Origin: Prosapia bicincta
Lineage: Eukaryota; Arthropoda; Insecta; Hemiptera; Cercopidae
Length of the DNA: 64,000 nucleotides
Assembly (NCBI GenBank): GCA_036971475.1
Contig: JBAIZL010000002.1
Location: 229,613,643-229,677,642 of the forward strand
Direction: 5' to 3'
Part shown: positions 1 to 11,766 of the stretch, piece after piece
How the letters are laid out: every line of letters begins with the position of its first letter
Numbering within the stretch: the stretch's first letter is position 1
Position numbers and translations under genes: made by a program
Notes under the pieces: generated by a model
What the model saw: the letters and a program-made list of their open reading frames with translations, nothing else
What the model was told of the DNA's origin: nothing
Database searches by the model: none

Positions 1-418
1 CTAAAATCGACTAAGGAGTCTAAGAAAACAAAATAAATTCAATTTAAATCCATTAATAAATTATAGGTTTAATAATCACTAAACAAAAACGTAAATATTT
101 ATTTTAATTAAATAAAAATTAAGTAATATATAAATGAAATTATAAAAAGTATGTAAAGTAAATAGAATGAATTAATTATAGATAATTAGGTAAATGTACA
201 ATTAAGGAGGTTCAGTAGGGCATATAGAGTAAAAGAGTATAAATAAAAGAAAATAGAAGGATAATGTAGAATACAATTATTAGTTAAATAAGATAGACGT
301 GAAACAAACATAGTTTAGAGAACACTTAGCCGGATCACATCTAGCACAACTTTAATGAACATTGAGTTAAATAAACATAAGAGAACCATATATATACAGT
401 AGAACTAAATTATTTAAA
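1..418. other. AT-rich non-coding stretch
   Basis: AT-rich sequence with stop codons in all frames. I see no gene, RNA or repeat structure in it. Confidence 0.5.
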
Positions 419-423
419 AATAA

Positions 424-1577
424 AATGGACGCTATCAAAATGGCAACACGTCAAAGAAAAGTTATAGAATGAACGGACTGATGGAGTTTCTTAGGTAAAT
501 GAAAAAGCAATAAAAATCGAAAAGGATAAAGAGAGAGAAGAGAAACAAAACGAAAGGGAAGAAAAAAATTAAAAAAGAGAAAAAACCCAGTAAGATTAGG
601 AAACAAGAAGAGATGACAAGGGAAACTGAACAAATACAGAAATAGACAAAGAAAATTGTGGAAAAAGCTAGAGGAACAAACAATAAGGGAAATAAAGGAA
701 CAAACACGGAAGAGAGTAGGGGAACAAGAAGAATGATAAGTACATGATAAGCATAAATAAGAAAAAAATTAATAAGAATTAGAGTGGAAAAAACAAGAGA
801 GAATAAGGGAAATAGATGAGGAGAAACAAGAAAGAAACCAAGTGAAGAAGAAGAAAAGAAAAAAACAGGAACCCTTTGGGAAAATATAAACATGAGAATA
901 AATGAGAAAAGTGAAGTAACCTGAAAGAATAAAGTAATTTAAAATAAGTTCCATGAAACCATAGAGAAGATGAAAAATTTAATATTAGTAGTAGTTGAAA
1001 AAAATGAGGAAACAATTTAAGTGAGAAGTGAAAAGTGTAGAAAAAGGAGTACAAGGAGTAGAGAATAACACGAAGAACGAGGAGGGAGGAATAAGTATGG
1101 CCACCTTGATGAAGGATAGGATGAAGGACACCATAAGTAAGGATGTTCGAAGTAAGTCACAATACAGAACAAATAATAAAAGAGTCATATGGTAGAAAAG
1201 AAGTAGACCCTATTGAGTTTATAAAGGGAATGAGAAGAATGATAGGAAACATTGATCCTGGTATGGAGGATATACAAAAAATCAAAATGATAGAAAAGTA
1301 TGTCAAAGGACCATTAGGCCTTTGGGAATTAGGTATGACCATGGGAGTCGAGACAGGCATCTAAAAGAATTTTAAAAAAAAAATTATTCATACATTGCTG
1401 AAGAACACATGGCCAAGAAAAAATAAGAGGAAAGGTAGAAAATGGAAGATACGATTAGCAGTAGTACGAGATTAGCAACTTGGTTAACTACTTCTTGAAG
1501 GTGATGTATACCGCGAGACACCTCAATCCGTCGTATAACCAAGCGGAGTTAATCATGAAAGTATTGAAACATTATAG
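424..1577 (+). pseudogene. Decayed gag-like remnant of an LTR retrotransposon
   Basis: The plus strand is strongly purine-rich and, across frames with many stops, reads as a Lys/Glu-rich coiled-coil-like region (about 424-1140). A capsid-like part follows. At 1143-1364 one frame gives DPIEFIKGMRRMI...KIKMIEKYVKGPLGLWE, and after frameshifts 1380-1577 gives NTWP..., then NYFLKVMYTARHLNPSYNQ and ELIMKVLKHY. This order (HP/DP-x-x-FI, then a Trp motif, then Y-F-L...AR-L-P...E-I...KHY) is the pattern of insect Gypsy-type Gag proteins, which assemble the particle around the element RNA. At least three frameshifts and many stops make it dead. No protease, RT or LTR is visible downstream because a (GT)n tract begins right after KHY. 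The family call is by eye and moderate. Confidence 0.5.
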
Positions 1578-1586
1578 AAACATTGT

Positions 1587-3368
<1,782 letters not shown>

Positions 3369-3407
<39 letters not shown>
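3369..3407. repeat. (TA)n microsatellite
   Basis: Uninterrupted TA dinucleotide tract directly left of the first palindrome of the cluster. Confidence 0.95.
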
Positions 3408-3410
<3 letters not shown>

Positions 3411-3431
3411 GCTTTGCTACACTGTTTCTTG

Positions 3432-3616
3432 TATTCACTTATCACTATTACTATATGTACTTAAACAAGAATCTTACTTGGTATTAATGCGAGTTAACCT
3501 GTAATCTACTACAGCCTCCGGGAAGTGAACCCGATGATAAAGATACGACCAATCTTTGAAAGTTAACTCGCATTATTACTAAGATTCTTGTTTAAGTACA
3601 TATAGTGAAAGTGATA
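3432..3616. mobile_element. Palindromic repeat A, Penelope-type terminal pair (putative)
   Basis: Two inverted arms (about 3439-3500 and 3561-3613) pair almost perfectly around a spacer of about 60 bp. The left arm contains ACTTAAACAAGAATCTTAC and the right arm holds its complement. The spacer side of the right arm carries a hammerhead-like core (3531-3562). Penelope-like elements commonly leave inverted copies of their terminal repeat; I infer that origin by analogy with the other palindromes of this window. No coding sequence. Confidence 0.55.
3531..3562 (+). ncRNA. Hammerhead-like motif, palindrome A
   Basis: CCGATGA, then T, then a 6-bp hairpin (AAAGAT/ATCTTT, 7-nt loop), then GAAA. It differs from the hammerhead core CUGANGA by U to C and has one extra nucleotide before the hairpin. 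Confidence 0.35.
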
Positions 3617-3661
3617 TATATAATAATATAATTTCTTGTTTAATAATCTAAAACAACATGG

Positions 3662-3834
3662 GTTATTCAAATACAAGAATAGTTGTTAATTTATATTCAA
3701 AGCTTTTCGTTGATAAACAGAACCGAAATTCAGGAATGAATAATACAATAATGCATTCCTGATGATGTTGGTACTGTTTATCAACGAAAAACTTTGAACA
3801 TAAATTAATAAATATTCTTGTATTTGAATAGCCT

Positions 3835-3835
<1 letters not shown>
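3662..3835. mobile_element. Palindromic repeat B, Penelope-type terminal pair
   Basis: Arms of about 64 bp (3662-3725 and 3770-3835) are inverted copies and include the conserved block TTCAAAGCTTTTCG also found in palindromes C and H. A (TA)n tract follows immediately. The right arm contains a hammerhead-like core. Best read as two head-to-head copies of one Penelope-like terminal repeat; no ORF. Confidence 0.6.
3759..3790 (+). ncRNA. Hammerhead-like motif, palindrome B
   Basis: CTGATGA, then T, then hairpin GTTG/CAAC, then GAAA. The CUGAUGA and GAAA blocks match the hammerhead core exactly; a single nucleotide lies between CTGATGA and helix II. Confidence 0.5.

Positions 3836-3838
<3 letters not shown>

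Positions 3839-3900
<62 letters not shown>
3839..3900. repeat. (TA)n microsatellite
   Basis: Uninterrupted TA tract of about 60 bp between palindrome B and the first 150-bp unit. Confidence 0.95.
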
Positions 3901-3901
<1 letters not shown>

Positions 3902-4044
3902 GCTGATACGTATTCCTTCACGGATACGCTCTTCTACTGTTGTTGGGTTCACCTCGTCAATGCTGGATGAGATTCTAGCGAAATGTAGGAACTGCGAATT
4001 TATGGACTTCAGAGTGAACGGATGTACTCCAGATAGTAACTATT

Positions 4045-4112
<68 letters not shown>

Positions 4113-4255
4113 GCTGATACGTATTCCTTCACGGATACGCTCTTCTACTGTTGTTGGGTTCACCTCGTCAATGCTGGATGAGATTCTAGCGAAATGTCGG
4201 AACTGCGAATTTATGGACTTCAGAGTGAACGGATGTACTCCAGATAGTAACTATT

Positions 4256-4317
<62 letters not shown>

Positions 4318-4476
4318 GCTGATACGTATTCCTTCACGGATACGCTCTTCTACTGTTGTTGGGTTCACCTCGTCAATGCTGGATGAGATTCTAGCGAAAT
4401 GTCGGAACTGCGAATTTATGGACTTCAGAGTGAACGGATGTACTCCAGATAGTAACTATTCATCATATATATATAA
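3901..4476. repeat. Three tandem units of ~148 bp separated by (TA)n
   Basis: A unit starting CGCTGATACGTATTCC and ending near AGTAACTATTCA is present at 3901, 4112 and 4317, nearly identical each time. Each is followed by a TA tract (about 60, 56 and 10 bp). The period is 205-211 bp and the length differences lie in the TA part. The unit translates to a repeated short peptide starting MLDEILAKC, but the frame runs into Tyr-Ile dipeptides from the TA tract, so I do not call it coding. The unit itself is unrecognised. Confidence 0.9.
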
Positions 4477-4532
4477 TAAATAAAAATATTTCAAAAACTA
4501 GAATACTTTTAATGAATATATTTATTCAAAGC

Positions 4533-4565
4533 TTTTCGCCGATAAAATAGTACCAGCATCTTCAG
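4533..4565 (-). ncRNA. Hammerhead-like motif, palindrome C left arm
   Basis: On the minus strand: CTGAAGA, T, hairpin GCTG/CGGC with a long loop, GAAAA. The core blocks match CUGANGA and GAAA. Confidence 0.5.
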
Positions 4566-4643
4566 GAAAATAGTAATCTAATAAAACATTTTTACAAAAT
4601 TCAAAATATTTTTGTAAACATATTTTATTAGATAACTACTTGC

Positions 4644-4676
4644 CTGAAAATGCTGGTACTATTTTATCGGCGAAAA
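4644..4676 (+). ncRNA. Hammerhead-like motif, palindrome C right arm
   Basis: Mirror copy of the left-arm motif with one core change (CTGAAAA instead of CTGAAGA) and an intact hairpin and GAAAA. Confidence 0.4.
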
Positions 4677-4764
4677 GCTTTGAATAAATATATTCATTAA
4701 AAGTATTCTTGTTTTTGAAATATTTTTATTTATTAACTATATTACAAGAAAACATATTACCATA

Positions 4765-4819
<55 letters not shown>
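4765..4819. repeat. (TA)n microsatellite
   Basis: TA tract that closes the palindrome/TA cluster that began at 3369. Confidence 0.95.
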
Positions 4820-4823
<4 letters not shown>

Positions 4824-5150
4824 CTACACTTAAAACCACTCCAATCTAGAACAATCTAAGAACATATACAATTTTACAAATTTTTAAAACAATAACAAAC
4901 AAACGGATCCAAATTAAATTCAAACACGATTAATTATTTAATTTAATAGGGATACTCCTAATAGCAATAGGCCACAAAAATGTAAACATTTATCGTTAAA
5001 TATATCTGTCTTGCTGACAATAAGAGTTGCTTTTGCATGTCCTACAGATGTCATGTTAGTGTTTAACGTTTAATGTTGTTTACCGTCTGCAGTTGTCTTA
5101 TATCTTTTGTGAGTTAGACTCTGATTTTCACAAATCAGCCAAAAAAGAGT
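4820..5150. other. Non-coding stretch
   Basis: No ORF, repeat or RNA recognised. Confidence 0.45.
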
Positions 5151-5380
5151 AACATCTCTCAAAGCAATACAAGTTCTTCTGGCTCTGAGTAATAGTATCC
5201 AGTGACGGAACTCTAGGCATGATTACTTCCAAGATATAGTACTTCTGGTACTACATCTGCTTCCTTAACATCTCTCAAAACAATACAAGTTCTTCTGGCT
5301 CTGAGTAATAGTATCCAGTGACGGAACTCTTGGCATGATTACTTCCAAGATATAGTACTTTGGTACTACATCTGCTTCCG
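5151..5380. repeat. Tandem duplication, two copies of ~116 bp
   Basis: The block starting AACATCTCTCAAA and ending CATCTGCTTCC occurs at 5151-5266 and again at 5267-5380, with only a few differences and a 2-bp deletion. It has no coding frame. Confidence 0.9.
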
Positions 5381-8300
5381 TTGCTGAGATATACTTCGGT
5401 GAACCAATGAAGAAGAAACAGGTAACGTTCCTGCTTGGGCGAATCTAGTAAACTGTCTTGAGGAGTTTACAAAGTTTAAAGGGAGATTAATTGCATCGAT
5501 TACACATTGCAGGTAATTAAAGACGGCATCGTTAACGTACAATGTACCGAGCTGTGTCGTTTATTACGCCAAAAACTGGCAGTTCAACTTAATCAGTAAC
5601 TTCAGGAAACCACCAGGCTAGATTTACTTGACGACGACTTGTAAATGAAAATGTCGATACTATCACAACATATGCCGTTTAATTTTAATATTAGTCCTAA
5701 CCTCCAAGATATAGTTTATGCTCGTATCACCAGCGAATGTCTTTATAAGGTCACTGACATACAACTTATCGAATAGGAAAATTGTTACTAAAGGTTTGTA
5801 TAGAATGATAAAATTTTTGTACTGAAATAAATCATTGAAAAACAAAGAAGGCTCAATAAAAAAAACATACTACTTCATAGATTTGGAACGGAAGTTCGAA
5901 CGCACCGTTAAAGACAAGGTGCTATTTATATTGGAAAGAAAATACATATAGGAGTATGTGTTATTACTAGCTTCTTTAATAAAAAAATAATTACATTTAA
6001 GAATAACAAATTAAGAGACAAAGGCGCAATATTCAAGATCTCGTCTGGAATATAATTAATGTCGATCTAATGAGAAAGTAAACAAGAAATTAGCCCTTGG
6101 AATTAGAGTAGGGTCTAACTGAGTAATGAACATACAAAGATCTGTGTTTTTCAAAATGCTGAAAATTCTCTACAGATGTTAAACTATAGATTACAACTCT
6201 ATCATCAGTAACTTACGTCATTATATCTAGAAGAAAACAAACTTACGATTTCACAGAATTTAGAAGGAACATGGTATTACATGTTCAGAGTTGCTTATCT
6301 AAAGTAGCGGAGGCTAAAGAAAACTCTACCCGCAACTTCAGGTAAGATTAATTCCATTTATCTTTTCTTATACTTATTCTTACCCTTCGAGATGTAAGAA
6401 GAAGAATAAGGAGCTACAGATGGAATTAGGAAAAAGTAAAGAAAAGACTTAATGATCTTCTGGTACTGAGAATTGGAAACATTATGGAGTCGGATATCCG
6501 AGTCGCTTGCATGAAATATAGGTAACTGTTCATACGCTGGCCCTTGGCGGGAGGCCGAGAACGAGGGGGTGGAGGTGCTCGCAGGTCATTTACAAAAACA
6601 TCGACCCTTAGACTTTCGCTGACTCATACGGTAGACACATTATTTTGTTACTTATTAATACTTTATAATGCGTAGCAAAAATAACAACAAATGTAAGTAG
6701 GGCATTCAAGAAAGCGTGCTAATAGGATAGTCTAAGGGTTGGGACTTACGGGCCGCGATTTATGACCCCCATGAGGGATGAAGAGCTTACCTGACGTTTT
6801 CTAGACGACGAATGCACAATTTCTAGCTAAGAACCAAATGTCTGCCAGCTTATAACATTTGACCTCTAGACCTGCTACCAAAGAGTGAAGATGTGTCTAT
6901 CTGGTGGAGTCCGTAGAGAACTCTAAGTTTATGTCATTTTGTTAGTTACAGATATCGAAAATGACATTTCTATTACAATTATACTAATATAAAATAGTAC
7001 ATAGGCTCCTGAAATCTATTTTACATAAATTGACAAAATATATCTAAAACGTATATCCTATTAACAATCTAAACAAATACAGGCACATAGACTTAACGAA
7101 AACAGAGGATTGGATAACAAACAGAGGTGTATCACCTCTCTCTCCTCAATGTATAAAGTACTAAAGTGTCACTTAGTTTTATAAACGTAAAATCGAAGTA
7201 GAATTTATTCTCATTCTGCTTTATTAAAAATAATTAAAAATTATTGTTTTTTATTTACTTTTAACTTGTATGGGGGGGGCTGTGTTGCTAAAACAAGACT
7301 TCTAGGGGTTCCTAATTTAAGACGTGAGACAAAAAGTGTCTCATTAAAATATCCTTTCGAAACATTACATTTTGTACAAAATGTAGTATAAGTTACTGTC
7401 CGTTGAAAAAGTATATAGTATATAGGCTAGACAATATTCGAACATAGCAGCATTCAATTAATGTTAGAGAAAATAATTGTAACATTTAAATTCTTGTGTT
7501 TGGTAGAAACAAAAAAAAATCCATTTATGTTTTTACTTTTTTTAATATGCGAATAAATATGATTGCCACTTGCCTTAGGCTTATAAATTTCAGTATAACT
7601 TACTTCTATTTTATGTTTTGTTATTTATTCGATTTCTTAGTAAGAATTCTCATACTCTCTCTTGCAGACGTCATCGCCTTCTCAGCAAAAGAATTGGGTA
7701 AGGATCAGACGATTCAAGGAACGAAATGATCATTATGATTACCATTAACCTGGTTTACGTCTGCCTGTATTCTAATGGTAAGGTGGGTAGGAATATGTAC
7801 CAAATGGTATAAATGTGTAGGCCTACATGAGTTCTGTGGCTCAACTGGTATCAACTTTGTGTTTCCTCCTTACATTAAGAATAAACAGAAAGTAACCATA
7901 AAGCTAAGACAATATTCTTAATAATGAACCTACGCACACCAAGCAAGCTGTAAACATTGGTATAGATTAAGTTTGAATAAATAGCTTAATTAGATATCCT
8001 AAGTCTTAAATAAAATGTTTCGAAGTTATTAAATTAACAATAATAGTTGTAAGGGAAATAATTAGGCTCTCATATTGGGAACACATTTCTTGAATGTTAT
8101 TTTTTTGAGGTATTGTTATTTAAGTAACTTTTTCATATCATTTTATTTAGCCAACACAAAATGAGGTGTAACGTTAAGTGCACTTACACTCATACAAAAA
8201 ACAATTAAATATACAAGAAATTTAAAAGAGTTTTAATGGCATACTCTCTTTATTCGGATTTGGTTTTCTCTTTTTATTTTTCAATCTCTATCTTGATTAT

Positions 8301-9500
8301 ACCTCCCTTATTCCTAGTGTTTTATAAGTAGCCTTATTATTAAAATATGTTATATAGAGTGTTAAAAATTGTGTTTAGTGGCTATGCTTATTTAAATTGT
8401 TAGTGTAATTTTATAATTTTCTTATTATTGTAGAAAGAAAAAAAGCATAATTTTTTTCATAAAAGAAGTATAATCAAAATACAAAACAACAAATATTGCA
8501 AAGCTATAATTATACAATATAGTATTTATATTTTTAAAATAATAATTAAATTTTATTTAAATAGTAGAAAGAATGCTAGATACCTATAAAGATCAACCAA
8601 AGCTACAGATTTTTCGAACCTAACTAAACAAAACAAAAAAAATCGTAAGCTACTACTTATAACTGTTTATTACAGCTGTTTATTATAATTGAGAAATAAC
8701 CTATTATATATTATATACGTAAACTAGCTGTAAAACGTTTAATTATATTAAAAAGTTTTCATAGGCTATACAGTAATTAGCTTTAATAGCCTACTGTGTG
8801 ATTACCATAGAAGAATTGATTCAAAACGGTCGCGCAAATGTAGAAATTAATTAAATAATATTTTGTAGTATAAAAAATGATAAATAAATATATAAATGAT
8901 GATTTTATTCAGCGTACACGCATAGTTTGTGAAACACTACGTTTACAACATTTCAGTAAGACGTAGCCATTATGTTGACCAGGGAAATGTAACGTTTAAT
9001 ACAATGACCATTTTCATTCCCTAAGTTTCACGAGGGGAACGTGTGGAGAGGTCGGCTTAGGGGTGGACAGCAAGCTGGATAACAGCTCTCCTACAGGATT
9101 ACTCACGTCACGTCCAGGACTCCCGCTTAAAGTGGATATGGCAATGTTCCTGAAGGATTTACTGAAAAGCGGCGTTAATAAAATGTAGCTAGTGATAACA
9201 GATGGAGCTCTAAGTTTCGTTATTAATGAGTGCCTAAACATAATCGGTGTTCCAGATCAGCAGTGCGTGGGGAAAACTATTTGGCGTCAAATAACTAGGA
9301 ATTGTACGAAACGAAACACTAAATATTTTAAGCAATAATTCTAGTGTTAACGATAGCAAAATTAATTGGTTGATGACGTGTTAAAATGTATTTAATCTGC
9401 GGGAACACGCAATTTTTAATATAGTAAACCTAATGTATAAAAAGCTAAAAACGTTGTAAAAGTTTTCATTTTACTTCAGTATAAAATAAAGAAATTTCCT
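5381..9500. other. Long non-coding stretch
   Basis: About 4 kb without a credible gene. The longest frames (77 aa at 7496-7729 plus, 75 aa at 9014-9241 minus) have no recognisable domain and no codon signature. A slightly GC-richer patch lies at 6510-6600. A good splice-donor-like CAGGTAAGA occurs at 6342 but no matching exon chain is visible. Confidence 0.45.
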
Positions 9501-9569
9501 AACAAGAAATTAGAAACAAATAAAAACATACACAAAACTCACAAATTAATCATTTATTTACTCATACGC

Positions 9570-9597
9570 GTTTCAATGACCAAGTCATCATCATCAG
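9570..9597 (-). ncRNA. Hammerhead-like motif, palindrome D left arm
   Basis: Minus strand: CTGATGA, then a hairpin ATGAC/GTCAT with a 3-nt loop, then GAAACG. Core blocks match the hammerhead consensus; helix II is 5-6 bp. Confidence 0.5.
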
Positions 9598-9710
9598 TGG
9601 GTGTTACTACTACAAACTCTAACTTACAACTAGGGTGAAAGTAAGGTTACACCTCCGTAAACCTTACTTTCACCCTAGTTGTAAGTTAGAGTTTGTAGTA
9701 GTAACACTCA

Positions 9711-9738
9711 CTGGTGATGATGAATTGGTCATTGAAAC
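9711..9738 (+). ncRNA. Hammerhead-like motif, palindrome D right arm
   Basis: Same motif as the left arm but with CTGGTGA in place of CTGATGA and one change in the hairpin; GAAAC is kept. Probably a decayed copy. Confidence 0.35.
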
Positions 9739-9799
9739 ACGTATGAGTAAATAAATGATTAATTTGTGAGTTTTGTGTATGCTTTTATTTGTTTCTAAC

Positions 9800-10107
9800 A
9801 TAACCTCACAAGCTAAGCTCAAAGAATATTTGTTTAAGAAATTAGAAGCCTTGCAAAATACTTTATTTTATAGCGGTCAGGTATTTGATTATTATCTCCT
9901 AAATTTTCGGTTTGTTCTGAAACATACCATACAAATTGTTTCCCAAAAGACAAATGTACAAAATTAAACTGTTTGGTTTTCATAGTTAAAATATGAAAGC
10001 TAAAAAATCATTATCTAGGATCGAATTAAAGTCTTGAGTTCTGCTTCCTATAGATATCACTGAAGCTAACTATGGAAATACGTAATAGTTTGGGTAAATC
10101 ATAGTAG
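9800..10107. other. Non-coding stretch
   Basis: No ORF or repeat recognised between palindrome D and the satellite array. Confidence 0.45.
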
Positions 10108-10110
10108 CCT

Positions 10111-11766
10111 CTTTAACTGCATTTTTCCTAACCTATTTTATACAAGTAGTTTAATTAGATACTAAATTAATAGGTTATTTATGTTCCTATTCAGCGAAAT
10201 GTTGCTAAAATAACATTTTACATTGCATCATCATCAAATAATATTTTCTCTTTAACTGCATTTTCCCTAACCTATTTTATACAAGTATTTTAATTAGATA
10301 CTAAATTAATAGGTTATTTATGTTCCTATTCAGCGAAATGTTGCTAAAATAACATTTTACATTGCATTATCATCAAATAATATTTTCTCTTTAACTGCAT
10401 TTTTCCTAACCTATTTTATACAAGTATTTTAATTAGATACTAAATTAATAGGTTATTTACTGCATTTTTCCTAACCTATTTTATACAAGTATTTTAATTA
10501 GATACTAAATTAATAGGCTATTTATGTTCCTATTCAGCGAAATGTTGCTAAAATAACATTTTACATTGCATCATCATCAAATAATATTTTCTCTTTAACT
10601 GCATTTCCCTAACCTATTTTATACAAGTATTTTAATTAGATACTAAATTAATAGGTTATTTATGTTCCTATTCAGCGAAATGTTGCTAAAATAACATTTT
10701 ACATTGCATTATCATCAAATAATATTTTCTCTTTAACTGCATTTTTCCTAACCTATTTTATACAAGTATTTTAATTAGATACTAAATTAATAGGTTATTT
10801 ACTGCATTTTTCCTAACCTATTTTATACAAGTATTTTAATTAGATACTAAATTAATAGGCTATTTATGTTCCTATTCACCGAAATGTTGCTAAAATAACA
10901 TTTTACATTGCATCATCATCAAATAATATTTTCTCTTTAACTGCATTTTCCCTAACCTATTTTATACAAGTATTTTAATTAGATACTAAATTAATAGGTT
11001 ATTTATGTTCCTATACAGCGAAATTTTGCTAAAATAACATTTTACATTGCATTATCATCAAATAATATTTTCTCTTTAACTGCATTTTTCCTAACCTATT
11101 TTATACAAGTATTTTAATTAGATACTAAATTAATAGGTTATTTACTGCATTTTTCCTAACCTATTTTATACAAGTATTTTAATTAGATACTAAATTAATA
11201 GGTTATTTATGTTCCTATTCAGCGAAATGTTTCTAAAATAACATTTTACATTGCATCATCATCAAATAATATTTTCTCTTTAACTGCATTTTCCCTAACC
11301 TATTTTATACAAGTATTTTAATTAGATACTAAATTAATAGGTTATTTATGTTCCTATTCAGCGAAATGTTGCTAAAATAACATTTTACATTGCATTATCA
11401 TCAAATAATATTTTCTCTTTAACTGCATTTTTCCTAACCTATTTTATACAAGTATTTTAATTAGATACTAAATTAATAGGTTATTTACTGCATTTTTCCT
11501 AACCTATTTTATACAAGTATTTTAATTAGATACTAAATTAATAGGCTATTTATGTTCCTATTCAGCGAAATGTTGCTAAAATAACATTTTACATTGCATC
11601 ATCATCAAATAATATTTTCTCTTTAACTGCATTTTTACTAACCTATTTTATACAAGTATTTTAATTAGATACTAAATTAATAGGTTATTTATGTTCCTAT
11701 TCAGCGAAATGTTGCTAAAATAACATTTTACATTGCATTATCATCAAATAATATTTTCTCTTTAAC
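10111..11766. repeat. Higher-order satellite array (139+139+65 bp, period ~343)
   Basis: A 139-bp monomer starting CTTTAACTGCATTTTTCC is repeated at 10111, 10250, 10389, 10454, 10593, 10731, 10796, 10935, 11074, 11139, 11278, 11417, 11482, 11621 and 11760. Every third monomer is a 65-bp truncated version lacking the second half. The triplet period is 342-343 bp and about 4.7 triplets are present. Within a triplet, monomer 1 carries ATCATCATC and monomer 2 ATTATCATC near its end, so the variants are position-specific. This is the signature of a higher-order repeat that expanded as a trimer. No coding potential. Confidence 0.95.

Larger units (their letters stand above)
4477..4735. mobile_element. 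Palindromic repeat C, Penelope-type terminal pair
   Basis: Inverted arms (about 4480-4575 and 4636-4733), nearly perfect, around a short AT-rich spacer. Both arms contain AGCTTTTCGCCGATAAAATA or its complement. The same element, including about 40 bp of right flank and a TA tract, recurs at 50930-51230 (palindrome H). Each arm carries a hammerhead-like core with its GAAA side outwards. Non-coding and non-autonomous. Confidence 0.65.
9505..9799. mobile_element. Palindromic repeat D, Penelope-type terminal pair
   Basis: Two inverted arms of about 143 bp (9505-9651 and 9657-9799) meet at a very short spacer. They match over their whole length apart from scattered substitutions; the outer ends contain AATAAAAACATACACAAAAC or its complement. 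Each arm carries a hammerhead-like core. No coding sequence. I infer head-to-head copies of a Penelope-like terminal repeat. Confidence 0.6.

Noticed and set aside
451..1188. Phe/Leu-rich minus-strand frames resembling membrane proteins
   Set aside because: Antisense of a purine-rich plus strand; hydrophobicity is a composition effect.
3960..4386. Repeated MLDEILAKC peptide frames
   Set aside because: Part of the 148-bp tandem unit; the frame continues into TA tract and shows no domain or constraint.
6280..6345. Short frame ending at CAGGTAAGA
   Set aside because: Good donor consensus but no acceptor, no upstream exon and no protein similarity; such sites are expected by chance over 64 kb.
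7496..7729. 77-codon plus-strand frame with a hydrophobic segment
   Set aside because: No homology signal, AT-driven composition, no supporting context.
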